64,000 bases of DNA. Source: Streptococcus oralis (GTDB lineage: Bacteria; Bacillota; Bacilli; Lactobacillales; Streptococcaceae). The position numbers were made by a program, and so were the translations under genes. Under the pieces are notes generated by a model. That model did not search any database and was not told where the DNA came from. It saw only the letters and a program-made list of their open reading frames with translations. Where the stretch lies: the NCBI RefSeq assembly GCF_004127215.1, contig NZ_QEWJ01000003.1, positions 93,196 through 157,195 of the forward strand. The letters are read 5' to 3'. Positions 39,257 through 48,244 of this stretch are shown here, in pieces (the stretch's first letter is position 1; each line of letters starts with the position of its first letter).

Positions 39257-40111
39257 TTATTGATATTTTTCTGTTAAGGACTGCCAAATCTCTTCCGTCG
39301 GCATTTCTTTACCTGTCCACAGTTGAAAAGCTTCAGCAGCTTGATAGAGCAACATTCCCAGACCATTGACAGCTGGATTGCCCTGACTTTTAGCCCATTT
39401 CAAAAATGGTGTTTCAAATGGTTGGTAAATGATATCTGCCACCAAGAGAGTTTCTGGCAAATTGATGCTTTCTGGAACTGGAGACGACTGGCCATCCATC
39501 CCCACACTGGTCGCATTGACGAGTAGATCCGACTTGGCAATCTTTTCTTGCAGTTCAGAAATATCCTCTAAAGCATACAAGTCCACTTTAAAGCCTGTCT
39601 GCTCCTGTAACTTGGTCAGGTAAGGTCTTGTTTTTTCCATGGAAACTGAACGAACAAAGACTGAAATCTGACTGACGCCATCTAAAATAGCCTGTGCCAA
39701 AATGGACTTGGCCGCACCACCTGCTCCCAGAATAGTCATTTTCTTATCTGAAATTGTAAAAGAAGGCAAGCTCTTAAAGAATCCCTTGCCATCTGTATTA
39801 TATCCAATTAACGTTCCGTCTTGATTAACAACTGTATTAACTGCCCCAATCAAACGAACCTCATCACTCAACTCATCCAGATAAGGAATCACTTGCTCCT
39901 TGTACGGCATGGAGAGATTAATCCCAAACATCTGGTAACGGCGAATATTAGTGACTGTTTCTGCCAGATCACTCGCTTCAATTTCCCAAGCCACATAAAC
40001 ACCATTGGTAGCTGTCGCCTCAAAGGCACTATTGTGGATGAAGGGTGAGATAGAGTGTTTAATGGGATTTGCAACGACAGCCGCCATACGTGTGTAGCCA
40101 TCAAGCTTCAT
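39257..40111 (-). CDS. aroE: Shikimate dehydrogenase
   Basis: 284 residues with the substrate motif '[13 protein letters not shown]', Lys/Asp in '[10 protein letters not shown]' and 'YNTDGKGFF', and the NADP-binding '[11 protein letters not shown]'. It reduces 3-dehydroshikimate. The start overlaps the aroD end by 11 bases. Confidence 0.95.
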   Translation of the reverse strand: MKLDGYTRMAAVVANPIKHSISPFIHNSAFEATATNGVYVAWEIEASDLAETVTNIRRYQMFGINLSMPYKEQVIPYLDELSDEVRLIGAVNTVVNQDGTLIGYNTDGKGFFKSLPSFTISDKKMTILGAGGAAKSILAQAILDGVSQISVFVRSVSMEKTRPYLTKLQEQTGFKVDLYALEDISELQEKIAKSDLLVNATSVGMDGQSSPVPESINLPETLLVADIIYQPFETPFLKWAKSQGNPAVNGLGMLLYQAAEAFQLWTGKEMPTEEIWQSLTEKYQ

Positions 40112-40778
40112 CCAAGATCTCCCTGATTTTTTTCATGTTTGATAGAGAAATCTGACCTGGAGCACTCGCTTCATCAAGACTCGCAAATGACCAACTTGAA
40201 CCCGTCACATCTGAAGTGATACGAGATACCTTGCCCATTTTCCCCATGGAAATGGTCACGTACTCTTGCTCAGGGTTGAGTGTTTTAAATCCTCGTGTGT
40301 AGTTCATCAAGTCTAAAACATCTTGCTCCGTATGGGCCATGACAGATACCTTAACCACTTTTGGAGAGAGACTGGTCAACTCAGACAGGATCTCCATCAT
40401 GTTTTCAGGTGTTTCCTGGAAATTATGGTAACTCAATACAAGATTTGGAAAATCCAACATCTCCTCAAAAACGTCCTTGTAGCTGAAATACTCAAAATCA
40501 ACGTAATCTGGTTGATAGAGCTGGGTAACTTCCTTGATGATTTGAACATACTCTTCGGAAGACAGCTCAATTTCTCCTCCCTCTGCGCGAGTCCGAAGAG
40601 TAAAGACAAGTTCACGTCCTGCGAATTTCTCAAAGATAGCGGGTGCTACCTGTAAAATAGCGTCCTTGGCAAGAAAGTCCGCACGCCACTCAATGATATC
40701 GGCATCTTCATACCGTGTGGCATCCAGCTCTTGCGCTTCTTCTAAACTTCTTGGCATCACTGAAACGATTAATTTCAT
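40101..40778 (-). CDS. aroD: 3-dehydroquinate dehydratase, type I
   Basis: 225 residues of the class I aldolase-type enzyme: 'IIEWRADFL', '[11 protein letters not shown]', the catalytic His in 'LVLSYHNFQ' and Schiff-base Lys in '[11 protein letters not shown]'. The start overlaps the stop of the upstream methyltransferase gene. Confidence 0.95.
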   Translation of the reverse strand: MKLIVSVMPRSLEEAQELDATRYEDADIIEWRADFLAKDAILQVAPAIFEKFAGRELVFTLRTRAEGGEIELSSEEYVQIIKEVTQLYQPDYVDFEYFSYKDVFEEMLDFPNLVLSYHNFQETPENMMEILSELTSLSPKVVKVSVMAHTEQDVLDLMNYTRGFKTLNPEQEYVTISMGKMGKVSRITSDVTGSSWSFASLDEASAPGQISLSNMKKIREILDEA

Positions 40779-41938
40779 CTACTAACCTTCATACTAATCA
40801 CCTTGAGGTAATTACTGCTTTCATCTTTTTTATTATAGGCAAAGTCTTCTGGAAGTCCATATTGGTTCAAGACTTGATACCTTCTTCCTGCAAAACCTTT
40901 ATCAATTTGTTCTGTAAATTTCTGACGGGAAACATTGGCAGCATTCGTACTAGCAATGATAATGCCTCCCGGATTTAAAATCTCTAGACTTTGGGAAATC
41001 AACTTGTGATAGTCCTTAGCTACAGAAAATGTTTGTTTTTTATTGCGAGCAAAGCTCGGCGGATCCAGGACAATCACATCGTAGGTCAAACCTTTTCGCT
41101 TGGCATACTTGAAGTACTCAAAGACATCCATAACGATAAAACGATGGTTGTCTGTGCTGAGTCCATTTGCCAGAAAATGAGCTTCTGACAGCTCTCTCGA
41201 TCGTTTGGCCAAGTCGACAGAAGTCGTCTCACTCGCGCCTCCCATAGCTGCAGCAACTGAAAAGGCAGCTGTATAGGAAAACATATTGAGCAAGGATTTG
41301 CCCATGGCTAAACCGTCTACCAAACTACCACGAACCTCGTGCTGATCCAAAAAAATACCTGTCATCAAGCCATCATTCATAAAGACCTGATAGAGTACGC
41401 CATTCTCAAGAACAGTAAAGTAGTCTGGCGCTTTCTCACCATAGACATGAGCAGACTCGTAATCTAGACCTTTAAAACGAATCTTCTCATAAGCCCCCAA
41501 GACCTCAGGAAAGACTTCCTTAAAAGCCTTTATAATCAACTTACGAATCTGATAAACATAAGAGTTGTACCAAGAAAAAACCACATAATATCCGTAGAGA
41601 TCAATAGTCAGACCCCCAAAATCATCCCCCTCTTGGTTAAAAAGGCGAAAGGCAGTTGTCAAGTCATCCTGATAATAAGACTTTCTAGCCTCCTTAGCCT
41701 TACGAAACAGAGCCTCAAAAAAGGCTTGATCGAAAGAAACTTTTTCCTTGCTGATGAACCAGCCAATGCCCTTGTTCTGCTGAGAAAGATAGGCAGTCCC
41801 TAAAAACTTCCCGTCTTGACTAAGAACTTCTACTGCCTGATCCGTCAGATCAATATCTGTTAAATCGCTTGCTTCCAAAAGAACTAGACCCTTAGCTAGC
41901 TTTTTTTCAACACGTCTGCTGACTCTAATTCTATTCAT
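40775..41938 (-). CDS. RlmI-like class I rRNA large subunit methyltransferase
   Basis: 387 residues from the ATG at 41938 ([14 protein letters not shown]). An N-terminal PUA-type domain (about 1-75) is followed by an EEHEE linker and a SAM-dependent methyltransferase domain with '[20 protein letters not shown]' and the catalytic-type '[12 protein letters not shown]'. RlmI methylates C1962 of 23S rRNA; the exact target here is inferred. No ribosome binding site precedes this ATG, and the -10 box ends only 7 bases away, so the mRNA may be leaderless. It overlaps aroD by 4 bases and so leads the aro operon. Confidence 0.85.
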   Translation of the reverse strand: MNRIRVSRRVEKKLAKGLVLLEASDLTDIDLTDQAVEVLSQDGKFLGTAYLSQQNKGIGWFISKEKVSFDQAFFEALFRKAKEARKSYYQDDLTTAFRLFNQEGDDFGGLTIDLYGYYVVFSWYNSYVYQIRKLIIKAFKEVFPEVLGAYEKIRFKGLDYESAHVYGEKAPDYFTVLENGVLYQVFMNDGLMTGIFLDQHEVRGSLVDGLAMGKSLLNMFSYTAAFSVAAAMGGASETTSVDLAKRSRELSEAHFLANGLSTDNHRFIVMDVFEYFKYAKRKGLTYDVIVLDPPSFARNKKQTFSVAKDYHKLISQSLEILNPGGIIIASTNAANVSRQKFTEQIDKGFAGRRYQVLNQYGLPEDFAYNKKDESSNYLKVISMKVSR

Positions 41939-41945
41939 AGCTACT

Positions 41946-41974
41946 ATTATAGCAAATTTTGTGACAATTCTCAA
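41946..41974 (-). promoter_or_regulatory. Promoter of the rlmI-like/aro operon
   Basis: TTGAGA (41974-41969), 17 bases, TATAAT (41951-41946) preceded by TGC. It is close to consensus. The predicted start site coincides with the start codon at 41938. The rest of 41975-42130 holds nothing recognised. Confidence 0.8.
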
Positions 41975-42139
41975 AAAAGAAACCGTTTAACCATCTATAC
42001 TTTAGTTTACTAAGTGTCACTTTTGTTAAAAAGTTTAGTCATATTATTCTTTATCCTAAAAACCCTTTTCCCAGCAATAGAGAGAGGGGGAGCAATCTCT
42101 AAAAATAGACAATTCTAGAAAGGGGGATAGAAAAAATTG

Positions 42140-42153
42140 CGCAAACGTTTGCG
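42140..42153. promoter_or_regulatory. CcpA operator (cre) upstream of amylase
   Basis: CGCAAACGTTTGCG is a perfect 14-bp palindrome matching the cre consensus. It overlaps the -35 box of the amylase promoter, so repression by CcpA during growth on preferred sugars is expected. Confidence 0.85.
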
Positions 42154-42177
42154 TAGTTCTGGACTTTATGGTAGAAT
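42149..42177 (+). promoter_or_regulatory. Alpha-amylase promoter
   Basis: TTGCGT (42149-42154), 17-base spacer, TAGAAT (42172-42177), about 33 bases before the start codon. Confidence 0.7.
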
Positions 42178-42210
42178 ATAACACATCATTGATAAGTAAG
42201 AGGAAAAACT

Positions 42211-43665
42211 ATGCAAAATCAGACACTTATGCAATACTTTGAATGGTATCTGCCCCACGACGGACAACACTGGACGCGATTGGCAGATGACGCTGAACAC
42301 CTAGCAAATCTTGGTATCAGTCATGTCTGGATGCCACCTGCCTTCAAGGCGACCAATGAAAAAGATGTGGGCTATGGCGTTTATGATCTTTTTGATCTAG
42401 GAGAATTTAATCAAAAAGGGACTGTCCGTACCAAGTATGGTTTCAAAGAAGACTATCTTCAAGCCATTCAAGCCCTAAAGGCACAGGGAATCCAACCTAT
42501 GGCCGATGTGGTTCTCAATCACAAGGCCGCTGCCGATCACATGGAAGCCTTTCAGGTCATCGAAGTCGATCCTGAGGACCGTACAGTTCAACTAAGTGAA
42601 CCCTTTACTATCAACGGATGGACCCACTTCACTTTTGATGGACGTCAGAAAACCTATAATGACTTTGAATGGCACTGGTACCACTTTACTGGTACTGACT
42701 ACGATGCCAAACGCCGTAAGTCTGGCATTTACCTGATCCAAGGAGATAATAAAGGTTGGGCAAATGAGGAATTAGTCGACAACGAAAACGGCAACTACGA
42801 CTATCTCATGTACGCTGACCTGGACTTTAAGCACCCTGAAGTCATCCAAAATATCTATGACTGGGCTGACTGGTTCATTGAAACGACTGGTGTGGCAGGT
42901 TTCCGCTTGGATGCCGTTAAGCATATCGATTCCTTCTTTATGGGCAATTTCATCCGTGATATGAAGGAGAAATACGGTGAGGATTTCTATGTTTTCGGGG
43001 AATTTTGGAATCCAGACAAGGAAGCCAACCTAGACTATCTCGAGAAAACGGAAGAACGCTTTGACCTTGTCGATGTTCGTCTCCACCAAAACCTCTTTGA
43101 AGCCAGCCAAGCTGGTGCAAGCTACGACCTTCGTACTATCTTTACTGATAGCTTGGCTGAACTCAAGCCTGATAAGGCTGTCACTTTCGTTGATAACCAT
43201 GATACTCAAAGAGGACAGGCACTCGAATCAACCGTCGAAGAATGGTTTAAACCAGCAGCCTATGCGCTCATTTTATTACGCCAAGATGGTCTTCCATGTG
43301 TATTTTACGGAGACTACTATGGTATTTCAGGAAAATACGCCCAAGAAGATTTCAAAGAAATCCTTGACCGACTCCTCGCCATCCGCAAAGACCGAGCCTA
43401 TGGAGAGCAAACAGACTACTTTGACAATGCTAACTGTATCGGATGGGTTCGTTCAGGTGCTGAAAATCAATCCCCAATCGCAGTTCTCATCTCAAATGAC
43501 CAAGAAAACAGCAAATCCATGTTTGTCGGCCAAGAATGGGCTAACCAAACATTTGTAGATTTACTTGGAAACCACCAAGGTCAAGTTACAATTGATGAGG
43601 AAGGTTATGGACAATTCCCTGTCTCAGCTGCTTCGGTAAGTGTCTGGGCAGCCAATACTATCTAA
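42211..43665 (+). CDS. Cytoplasmic alpha-amylase, GH13
   Basis: 484 residues and no signal peptide, so it acts inside the cell on imported or stored maltodextrins. GH13 motifs: 'ADVVLNHKA', the nucleophile Asp in 'GFRLDAVKHI', the acid Glu in 'FGEFWNPD' and the transition-state Asp in 'FVDNHDTQ'. Length and the start 'QNQTLMQYFEWYLPHDGQHW' match the AmyS-like intracellular enzymes of streptococci and bacilli. It stands alone, with a cre-controlled promoter and its own terminator. Confidence 0.93.
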   Translation: MQNQTLMQYFEWYLPHDGQHWTRLADDAEHLANLGISHVWMPPAFKATNEKDVGYGVYDLFDLGEFNQKGTVRTKYGFKEDYLQAIQALKAQGIQPMADVVLNHKAAADHMEAFQVIEVDPEDRTVQLSEPFTINGWTHFTFDGRQKTYNDFEWHWYHFTGTDYDAKRRKSGIYLIQGDNKGWANEELVDNENGNYDYLMYADLDFKHPEVIQNIYDWADWFIETTGVAGFRLDAVKHIDSFFMGNFIRDMKEKYGEDFYVFGEFWNPDKEANLDYLEKTEERFDLVDVRLHQNLFEASQAGASYDLRTIFTDSLAELKPDKAVTFVDNHDTQRGQALESTVEEWFKPAAYALILLRQDGLPCVFYGDYYGISGKYAQEDFKEILDRLLAIRKDRAYGEQTDYFDNANCIGWVRSGAENQSPIAVLISNDQENSKSMFVGQEWANQTFVDLLGNHQGQVTIDEEGYGQFPVSAASVSVWAANTI

Positions 43666-43674
43666 AAAACTAAG

Positions 43675-43700
43675 CCAAGTCCACTAGGATTTGGTTTTTT
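43675..43700 (+). terminator. Amylase terminator
   Basis: An 8-bp stem (CCAAGTCC with GGATTTGG, one G-U pair), loop ACTA, then TTTTTT, 9 bases after the stop. Confidence 0.85.
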
Positions 43701-43710
43701 AAAATATCTT

Positions 43711-44060
43711 GAATTATCAAATTAAGTACACATTTTCTTCATAGAAAACTTCATAAGGTGTTTTCCAGTTAAGATATTTTCGTGACCTATTATTAAGTTT
43801 GTTCTCCCACAGCTAAATGGTTTGTTCATCAACCAATGTTATATCACTTCCTTTTGGAAAATATTCTCTTAGATGTCGCTTCCATTCCCGACTAATGCTG
43901 AAAGGGTGACGATGGAGCAGCTTAGCATTTAGGCCTTGTATATGGTAAATGAGAATACTTTCACGCTCATCTATGGTAAAATGATGGGAGCTCATAAGAT
44001 TTCCTTTAGTAACTAGTTCGTTCAATTCTATTTTATTAGAAAATCTTATGAATTTTTATT
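43711..44060 (-). mobile_element. IS30-family element remnant with internal deletion
   Basis: On the minus strand the frame starting at 44025 encodes an IS30-type N-terminus (SHHFTIDERESILIY... SISREWKRH), meets TAG at 43813-43815 and, in the same frame, continues to the stop at 43717 with the IS30 C-terminus (RSRKYLNWKTPYEVFYEEN). The central DDE catalytic domain is missing. A full transposase has about 320 residues; about 100 codons remain, so it is not functional. Confidence 0.75.
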
Positions 44061-44080
44061 GTGCACTGAATATTGTATAT

Positions 44081-44335
44081 TCAAACTTTTAAATAACCCA
44101 TGGAACTAGAAACACTTATCCTTGGTGGAATACTTACTAACATATGTACATGGTCTGGCATTAAGTGACCCTCTATAATTTCAACACCTTTATAATTACA
44201 CAAGCAATGAAATATTTCGCCTAAACTACTCCGATATTGATTATAGATGACTTTTCGTCTATACTTAGGGGTGAACACAATGTGATACTTACAATGCCAC
44301 TTTGTGTGTGATAAACTATGAGCCTTTTGTACCAT
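44081..44335 (-). pseudogene. tnpA: Truncated IS200/IS605-family transposase TnpA
   Basis: 84 residues of a normally ~150-residue Y1 transposase. The start (HTKWHCKYHIVFTPKYRRKVIY) and the HUH motif 'MPDHVHMLV' are intact, but the frame ends right after 'SSSMGYLKV', where the family continues toward the catalytic tyrosine helix. The Tyr is therefore lost and it cannot transpose. It abuts the IS30 remnant. Confidence 0.8.
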
Positions 44336-44443
44336 GGTTTTCTCCTTTCACTTTACAATTGGTTTGAACACCTTTATTGTATGGCGTTTGGAGTTTTTTT
44401 TGGTATAACCTTCGACGCGCACCTACATAGCGAGTGGTTGATT

Positions 44444-44464
44444 TGTCTAACTTTTGGGGTACTG
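44444..44464. mobile_element. Terminal fragment of the same IS3-family element as at 63607
   Basis: TGTCTAACTTTTGGGGTACTG resembles the end of the IS at 63607-63632 read in reverse complement (TGTCTAACTTTTTGGGGTCAG), with one base missing and one changed. It lies 35 bases before rlmB. With the two remnants before it, it makes 43700-44470 a stretch of IS debris without an intact gene. Confidence 0.5.
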
Positions 44465-44484
44465 TTCACAAGACGGGGTTTTGT

Positions 44485-44492
44485 GTTATAAT
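44485..44492 (+). promoter_or_regulatory. Extended -10 promoter of rlmB
   Basis: TGTTATAAT: a TG motif one base before a perfect TATAAT (44487-44492). It ends 6 bases before the ATG at 44499. The -35 position is weak. Confidence 0.6.
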
Positions 44493-44498
44493 AGTGAC

Positions 44499-45227
44499 AT
44501 GAAAACAAATGATATTGTCTATGGCGTCCATGCCGTTACTGAAGCCCTGCTTGCAAACACCGGAAACAAACTCTACCTCCAAGAAGATTTAAGGGGGAAG
44601 AATGTTGAGAAAGTCAAGGAACTGGCTGCTGAGAAAAAGGTGTCCATCTCTTGGACCTCAAAAAAATCCCTCTCTGAAATGACCGAAGGCGCTGTCCATC
44701 AAGGATTTGTCCTTCGAGTTTCCGAATTTGCCTATAGCGAGCTCGATCAAATCCTTGCCAAAACGCGGCAAGAAGAAAATCCTTTGCTATTGATTCTGGA
44801 TGGGTTAACTGATCCTCACAACTTAGGTTCTATCTTGAGAACTGCGGATGCGACCAATGTTTCAGGTGTCATCATTCCCAAGCACCGTGCTGTCGGAGTT
44901 ACTCCTGTCGTTGCCAAAACGGCCACAGGTGCCATTGAGCACGTACCGATTGCCCGAGTAACCAATCTTAGTCAAACCTTAGATAAACTCAAGGATGAAG
45001 GTTTCTGGACCTTTGGAACGGATATGAACGGTACTCCTTGCCACAAGTGGAATACAAAAGGGAAAATCGCTCTCATCATCGGAAATGAAGGAAAAGGCAT
45101 CTCTAGCAACATCAAAAAACAGGTTGATGAGATGATTACCATTCCCATGAATGGACATGTCCAAAGTCTCAATGCCAGTGTGGCTGCAGCCATTCTCATG
45201 TACGAAGTTTTCCGAAACAGACTATAA
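44499..45227 (+). CDS. rlmB: TrmH-family rRNA/tRNA 2'-O-methyltransferase (RlmB-like)
   Basis: 243 residues from the ATG at 44499 (MKTNDIVYGVHAVTEALLAN). A substrate-binding N-domain (about 1-75) precedes a SPOUT methyltransferase domain with 'LLILDGLTDPHNLGSILRTAD', 'IIGNEGKGI' and 'SLNASVAAAILMYE', the three knot motifs. RlmB methylates the ribose of G2251 in 23S rRNA. No ribosome binding site lies before the ATG and the -10 box ends 6 bases away, so a leaderless message is likely. A TTG 15 codons upstream lies inside the promoter/IS region. Confidence 0.88.
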   Translation: MKTNDIVYGVHAVTEALLANTGNKLYLQEDLRGKNVEKVKELAAEKKVSISWTSKKSLSEMTEGAVHQGFVLRVSEFAYSELDQILAKTRQEENPLLLILDGLTDPHNLGSILRTADATNVSGVIIPKHRAVGVTPVVAKTATGAIEHVPIARVTNLSQTLDKLKDEGFWTFGTDMNGTPCHKWNTKGKIALIIGNEGKGISSNIKKQVDEMITIPMNGHVQSLNASVAAAILMYEVFRNRL

Positions 45228-45260
45228 AAAGTTTCCAATCAACCTGATTGGAAACTTTTT
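45226..45260. terminator. Bidirectional terminator between rlmB and trxB
   Basis: A 12-bp perfect stem (AGTTTCCAATCA) with a 3-nt loop, flanked by A and T runs on both sides, serves two converging genes. Confidence 0.88.
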
Positions 45261-45265
45261 TATGA

Positions 45266-46177
45266 TTAACTATGTTCGGTAATAAACTTGTAGGCTTCTT
45301 GCCCAGCGATAGCCCCATCACCAACTGCTGTTGTCACTTGGCGAAGGTCTTTCTGACGAACATCCCCAACCGCAAAGATACCATCAACTGTAGTCTTCAT
45401 GTGATTATCTGTTACAATCCAGCCTGACTGATCTTGAATATTCAAATCCTTAACAAAATCACTAACAGGGTCTAGTCCAACATAGATAAAGACACCTCCA
45501 AAGGCTTGCTCTGTCACTTGACCAGTTTTCACATTTTCAAATACAACTGACTCTACTCGGTTTTCACCTTTAATTTCCTTGACTACAGAGTCCCAGATAA
45601 AGTTGACTTTCTCATTTGCAAAGGCACGGTCTTGCAAAACTTTTTGAGCACGAAGTTCATCTCGACGGTGAACAATAGTAACAGTCTTTGCAAAGCGAGT
45701 CAAGAAGAGAGCTTCTTCTACCGCAGAATCTCCTCCACCAACTACGAGCAAGTCTTGGTCACGGAAGAAAGCACCATCACATACGGCACAGTAAGAAACG
45801 CCTCGGCTATTTAGTTCTTCTTCTCCAGGAACACCCAAAAGACGGTGTTTAGACCCAGTTGCCACGATGACAGTACGGGTTTCATAAACTTGGTCATCAG
45901 TGATGACCTTCTTATAGTCGGCATGATTTTCAATCTTTTCAACAAATCCATAAAGGTGCTCTACTCCAAGATTTTCAAGAGGTTCAAACATCTTCTCTGC
46001 CAATTCAGGTCCACTGATATTGGCATATCCAGGATAGTTCTCAATATCAGATGTGTTGTTCATTTGCCCACCTGGCAGACCACCTTCAATCAAAGCCACT
46101 TTCAGATTGCTTCGAGCAGCATATAAGGCAGCTGTCATTCCCGCAGGTCCAGCACCGATAATAATCGTATCGTACAT
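45266..46177 (-). CDS. trxB: Thioredoxin reductase
   Basis: 303 residues: FAD site 'IIGAGPAGMTAALYAAR', redox CxxC in 'CAVCDGAF', NADPH site 'VVGGGDSAVEEALFL', and 'GIFAVGDVR'. It reduces thioredoxin with NADPH. It follows the DUF4059 gene by 65 bases. Confidence 0.95.
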   Translation of the reverse strand: MYDTIIIGAGPAGMTAALYAARSNLKVALIEGGLPGGQMNNTSDIENYPGYANISGPELAEKMFEPLENLGVEHLYGFVEKIENHADYKKVITDDQVYETRTVIVATGSKHRLLGVPGEEELNSRGVSYCAVCDGAFFRDQDLLVVGGGDSAVEEALFLTRFAKTVTIVHRRDELRAQKVLQDRAFANEKVNFIWDSVVKEIKGENRVESVVFENVKTGQVTEQAFGGVFIYVGLDPVSDFVKDLNIQDQSGWIVTDNHMKTTVDGIFAVGDVRQKDLRQVTTAVGDGAIAGQEAYKFITEHS

Positions 46178-46242
46178 TTTGATTCCTTCTTTCTTGTTGT
46201 AACTATCTTTATTCTAACTTATTCTTGCTAGTCACGCAAGGA

Positions 46243-46467
46243 TTATGCCTTGAAAACCAAGAGCAAACTCATAACGGCAAAGGATAATACTGGAATCACC
46301 AAAACCCCAATCATGATCATATCATAGAGATGAGCTTGACGGGCCTTGGCCGTCTTGTCCACACCAGACATGGCTCTCAATCCAATCCAAATCCCCAGAA
46401 AAATCACGACAAGAATGGTTGTTAAGATCAAACTCTCGAAATACAAAGAAAATAGTTGCAGCAGCAT
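46243..46467 (-). CDS. DUF4059 family small membrane protein
   Basis: 74 residues with two membrane segments (about 10-31 and 48-70) and a short basic loop (GVDKTAKARQAH). It fits DUF4059, a streptococcal family of unknown function usually found beside trxB and an amino-acid ABC transporter, as here. Confidence 0.75.
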   Translation of the reverse strand: MLLQLFSLYFESLILTTILVVIFLGIWIGLRAMSGVDKTAKARQAHLYDMIMIGVLVIPVLSFAVMSLLLVFKA

Positions 46468-46498
46468 GATCTCTCTCGTTTCTATCTTTTTTAAAGAG

Positions 46499-46530
46499 TA
46501 AACCCAGCTAGTCCAACTAACTGAGTTTTC
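46499..46530 (-). terminator. Possible terminator after the amino-acid ABC genes
   Basis: A 13-bp stem with G-U pairs (AAACTCAGTTAGT / ACTAGCTGGGTTT) without a strong T run. It may be an attenuating hairpin between the ATPase gene and DUF4059. Confidence 0.35.
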
Positions 46531-46544
46531 CTTTTTCTATTATA

Positions 46545-47288
46545 TCAAATATAAGTCCGTTTGTAACTAGCGAAGAATTCTTTTGTCCGTTCTTCTTTCG
46601 GATGATTGATGATTTCATCCGGTGTGCCTGACTCGATAATTTTCCCCTTATCTAGGAACAAAACCTTATCTGCCACTTGGGCTACAAAAGACATATCGTG
46701 ACTAACCAAGATCATGGTCTGACCAGACTTGGCGGCGTCTGCAATAGACTTTTCCACTTCTCCGACCAATTCTGGATCAAGAGCTGATGTTGGTTCGTCC
46801 AAGAGCAAGACGTCTGGTTTCATAGCGAGGGCACGCGCTAGGGCAACCCGTTGCTTCTGCCCACCTGACAAATGGCGAGGGTAATGTTGCTCCCGGTCAG
46901 AAAGACCGACCTTAGCCAACTCTTCCTTAGCGATTTTGGTTGCTTCCTCGTCCGATAGTTTCTTAACAACAACCAAACCTTCCTTAACATTGTCAAGGGC
47001 TGTTCGGCGTTCAAACAAATTAAACTGTTGGAAAACCATAGACAACTTGCGACGAAGGGTTAGGATCTCTTCTTGGCTAATCTGAGAAAAATCAACTTTG
47101 AAATTGTCAATCTGAATCGTTCCACTATCTGGTGTTTCAAGATAGTTGAGGCTACGCAAGAAAGTTGATTTTCCAGCTCCAGATGATCCAATCAAGGCCA
47201 CTACTTCTCCCTTTTGGATATCCAAGTCCAGATGATCCAAGACAGTCTGTCCTGAGAAGGATTTGCTTAAATTCGAAATCTTAATCAT
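46545..47288 (-). CDS. Amino acid ABC transporter ATP-binding protein
   Basis: 247 residues: Walker A 'GSSGAGKST', 'QQFNLFERRTALDNV' (Q-loop typical of polar amino acid importers), signature 'LSGGQKQR', Walker B 'VLLLDEPTSALD' and 'LVSHD'. It powers the permease encoded immediately upstream, with which it overlaps by one base. No substrate-binding protein gene is next to it. Confidence 0.92.
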   Translation of the reverse strand: MIKISNLSKSFSGQTVLDHLDLDIQKGEVVALIGSSGAGKSTFLRSLNYLETPDSGTIQIDNFKVDFSQISQEEILTLRRKLSMVFQQFNLFERRTALDNVKEGLVVVKKLSDEEATKIAKEELAKVGLSDREQHYPRHLSGGQKQRVALARALAMKPDVLLLDEPTSALDPELVGEVEKSIADAAKSGQTMILVSHDMSFVAQVADKVLFLDKGKIIESGTPDEIINHPKEERTKEFFASYKRTYI

Positions 47289-48088
47289 TAGCGAAGGTCT
47301 CCTTTCACATCTGTAGTTACTCTATCTGGCGCTGAAATAGCCATTTTTCTCTCAATGAAACGACCGAGGCTCTCGATTCCGATATTGACTACCCAGTAAA
47401 CAAGGGCAACAGAGATGAAGCGCTCAAAGTAACGATAATCTGCTCCACCTAAAATCTGAGCTTGGGCAAAGACTTCCACAACACCCGCACTAAAGGCTAG
47501 TGAAGTTCCCTTGGTCAAACCGATAAGGGAGTTAATCAAGGTCGGTGTTGCTACCACCGCTGCATTTGGAATAATCACACGACGATAAACTTGCGCTCGT
47601 GTCATACCAAGACTGCGTGCTGCCTCAATCTCACCTGGATTGACAGAAAGGATGGCTGCACGAATGGTTTCACTGGCATAAGCCGCCTCATTAAAGGCAA
47701 AGGCCACAATCGCAAAAAGTGCCGCTGGAATCGCATTGATATTCAAACCAGTTCCCCATTGTTGGTTGATAGCTTTCAGTGCCAAAGGAATTCCGTAGTA
47801 GGTCAACATGAGTTGAACTAGGATTGGGGTACCTTTTAAAAAGCTGACAAAAAAAGCCTGCAAGGGATACAATATCTTAACACGATTGATCTTAACAATG
47901 GCAAAAATCAAAGCCAGGACCAAACCAAAAATCGCACCTCCAAGAGTCAACATCAAGGTTGTAGGCAGTTGTTGGACAATCCTTGGAATCCCATCAAAAA
48001 CCGAACGCAAGCTAAAAAGCTTACCGTCTGGAATCAGCTGCATCAAACTTTGGTACCAATCTGATGCTAAAAATGTTGTAACAGTCAT
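47288..48088 (-). CDS. Amino acid ABC transporter permease
   Basis: 266 residues of a polar amino acid permease (HisM type) with about five membrane segments and the EAA loop 'EAARSLGMTRAQVYRRVIIPNA'. It pairs with the ATPase. The substrate may be cystine or another polar amino acid; the nearness to trxB fits cystine but does not prove it. Confidence 0.9.
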   Translation of the reverse strand: MTVTTFLASDWYQSLMQLIPDGKLFSLRSVFDGIPRIVQQLPTTLMLTLGGAIFGLVLALIFAIVKINRVKILYPLQAFFVSFLKGTPILVQLMLTYYGIPLALKAINQQWGTGLNINAIPAALFAIVAFAFNEAAYASETIRAAILSVNPGEIEAARSLGMTRAQVYRRVIIPNAAVVATPTLINSLIGLTKGTSLAFSAGVVEVFAQAQILGGADYRYFERFISVALVYWVVNIGIESLGRFIERKMAISAPDRVTTDVKGDLR

Positions 48089-48244
48089 AAAAACATCCTC
48101 TCCTGATAATGATTCATTCTATCATACTTCTGCTCGCAAGCAAATTATTTGCTACGGGCTAATCATACTTTGTCTATCTTCTAGTTTATCACACTTTAAA
48201 ACAGGGATGCTATATATTTTACCTATCAAGGAGATAGATAAAAA

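Noticed and set aside
43711-44335. Functional IS30 or IS200 element
   Set aside because: The IS30 catalytic domain is deleted and the IS200 protein lacks its tyrosine region.
44454-44498. TTG start giving rlmB 15 extra residues
   Set aside because: The extra stretch lies within the promoter and an IS end, has no ribosome binding site and is not part of the RlmB fold.
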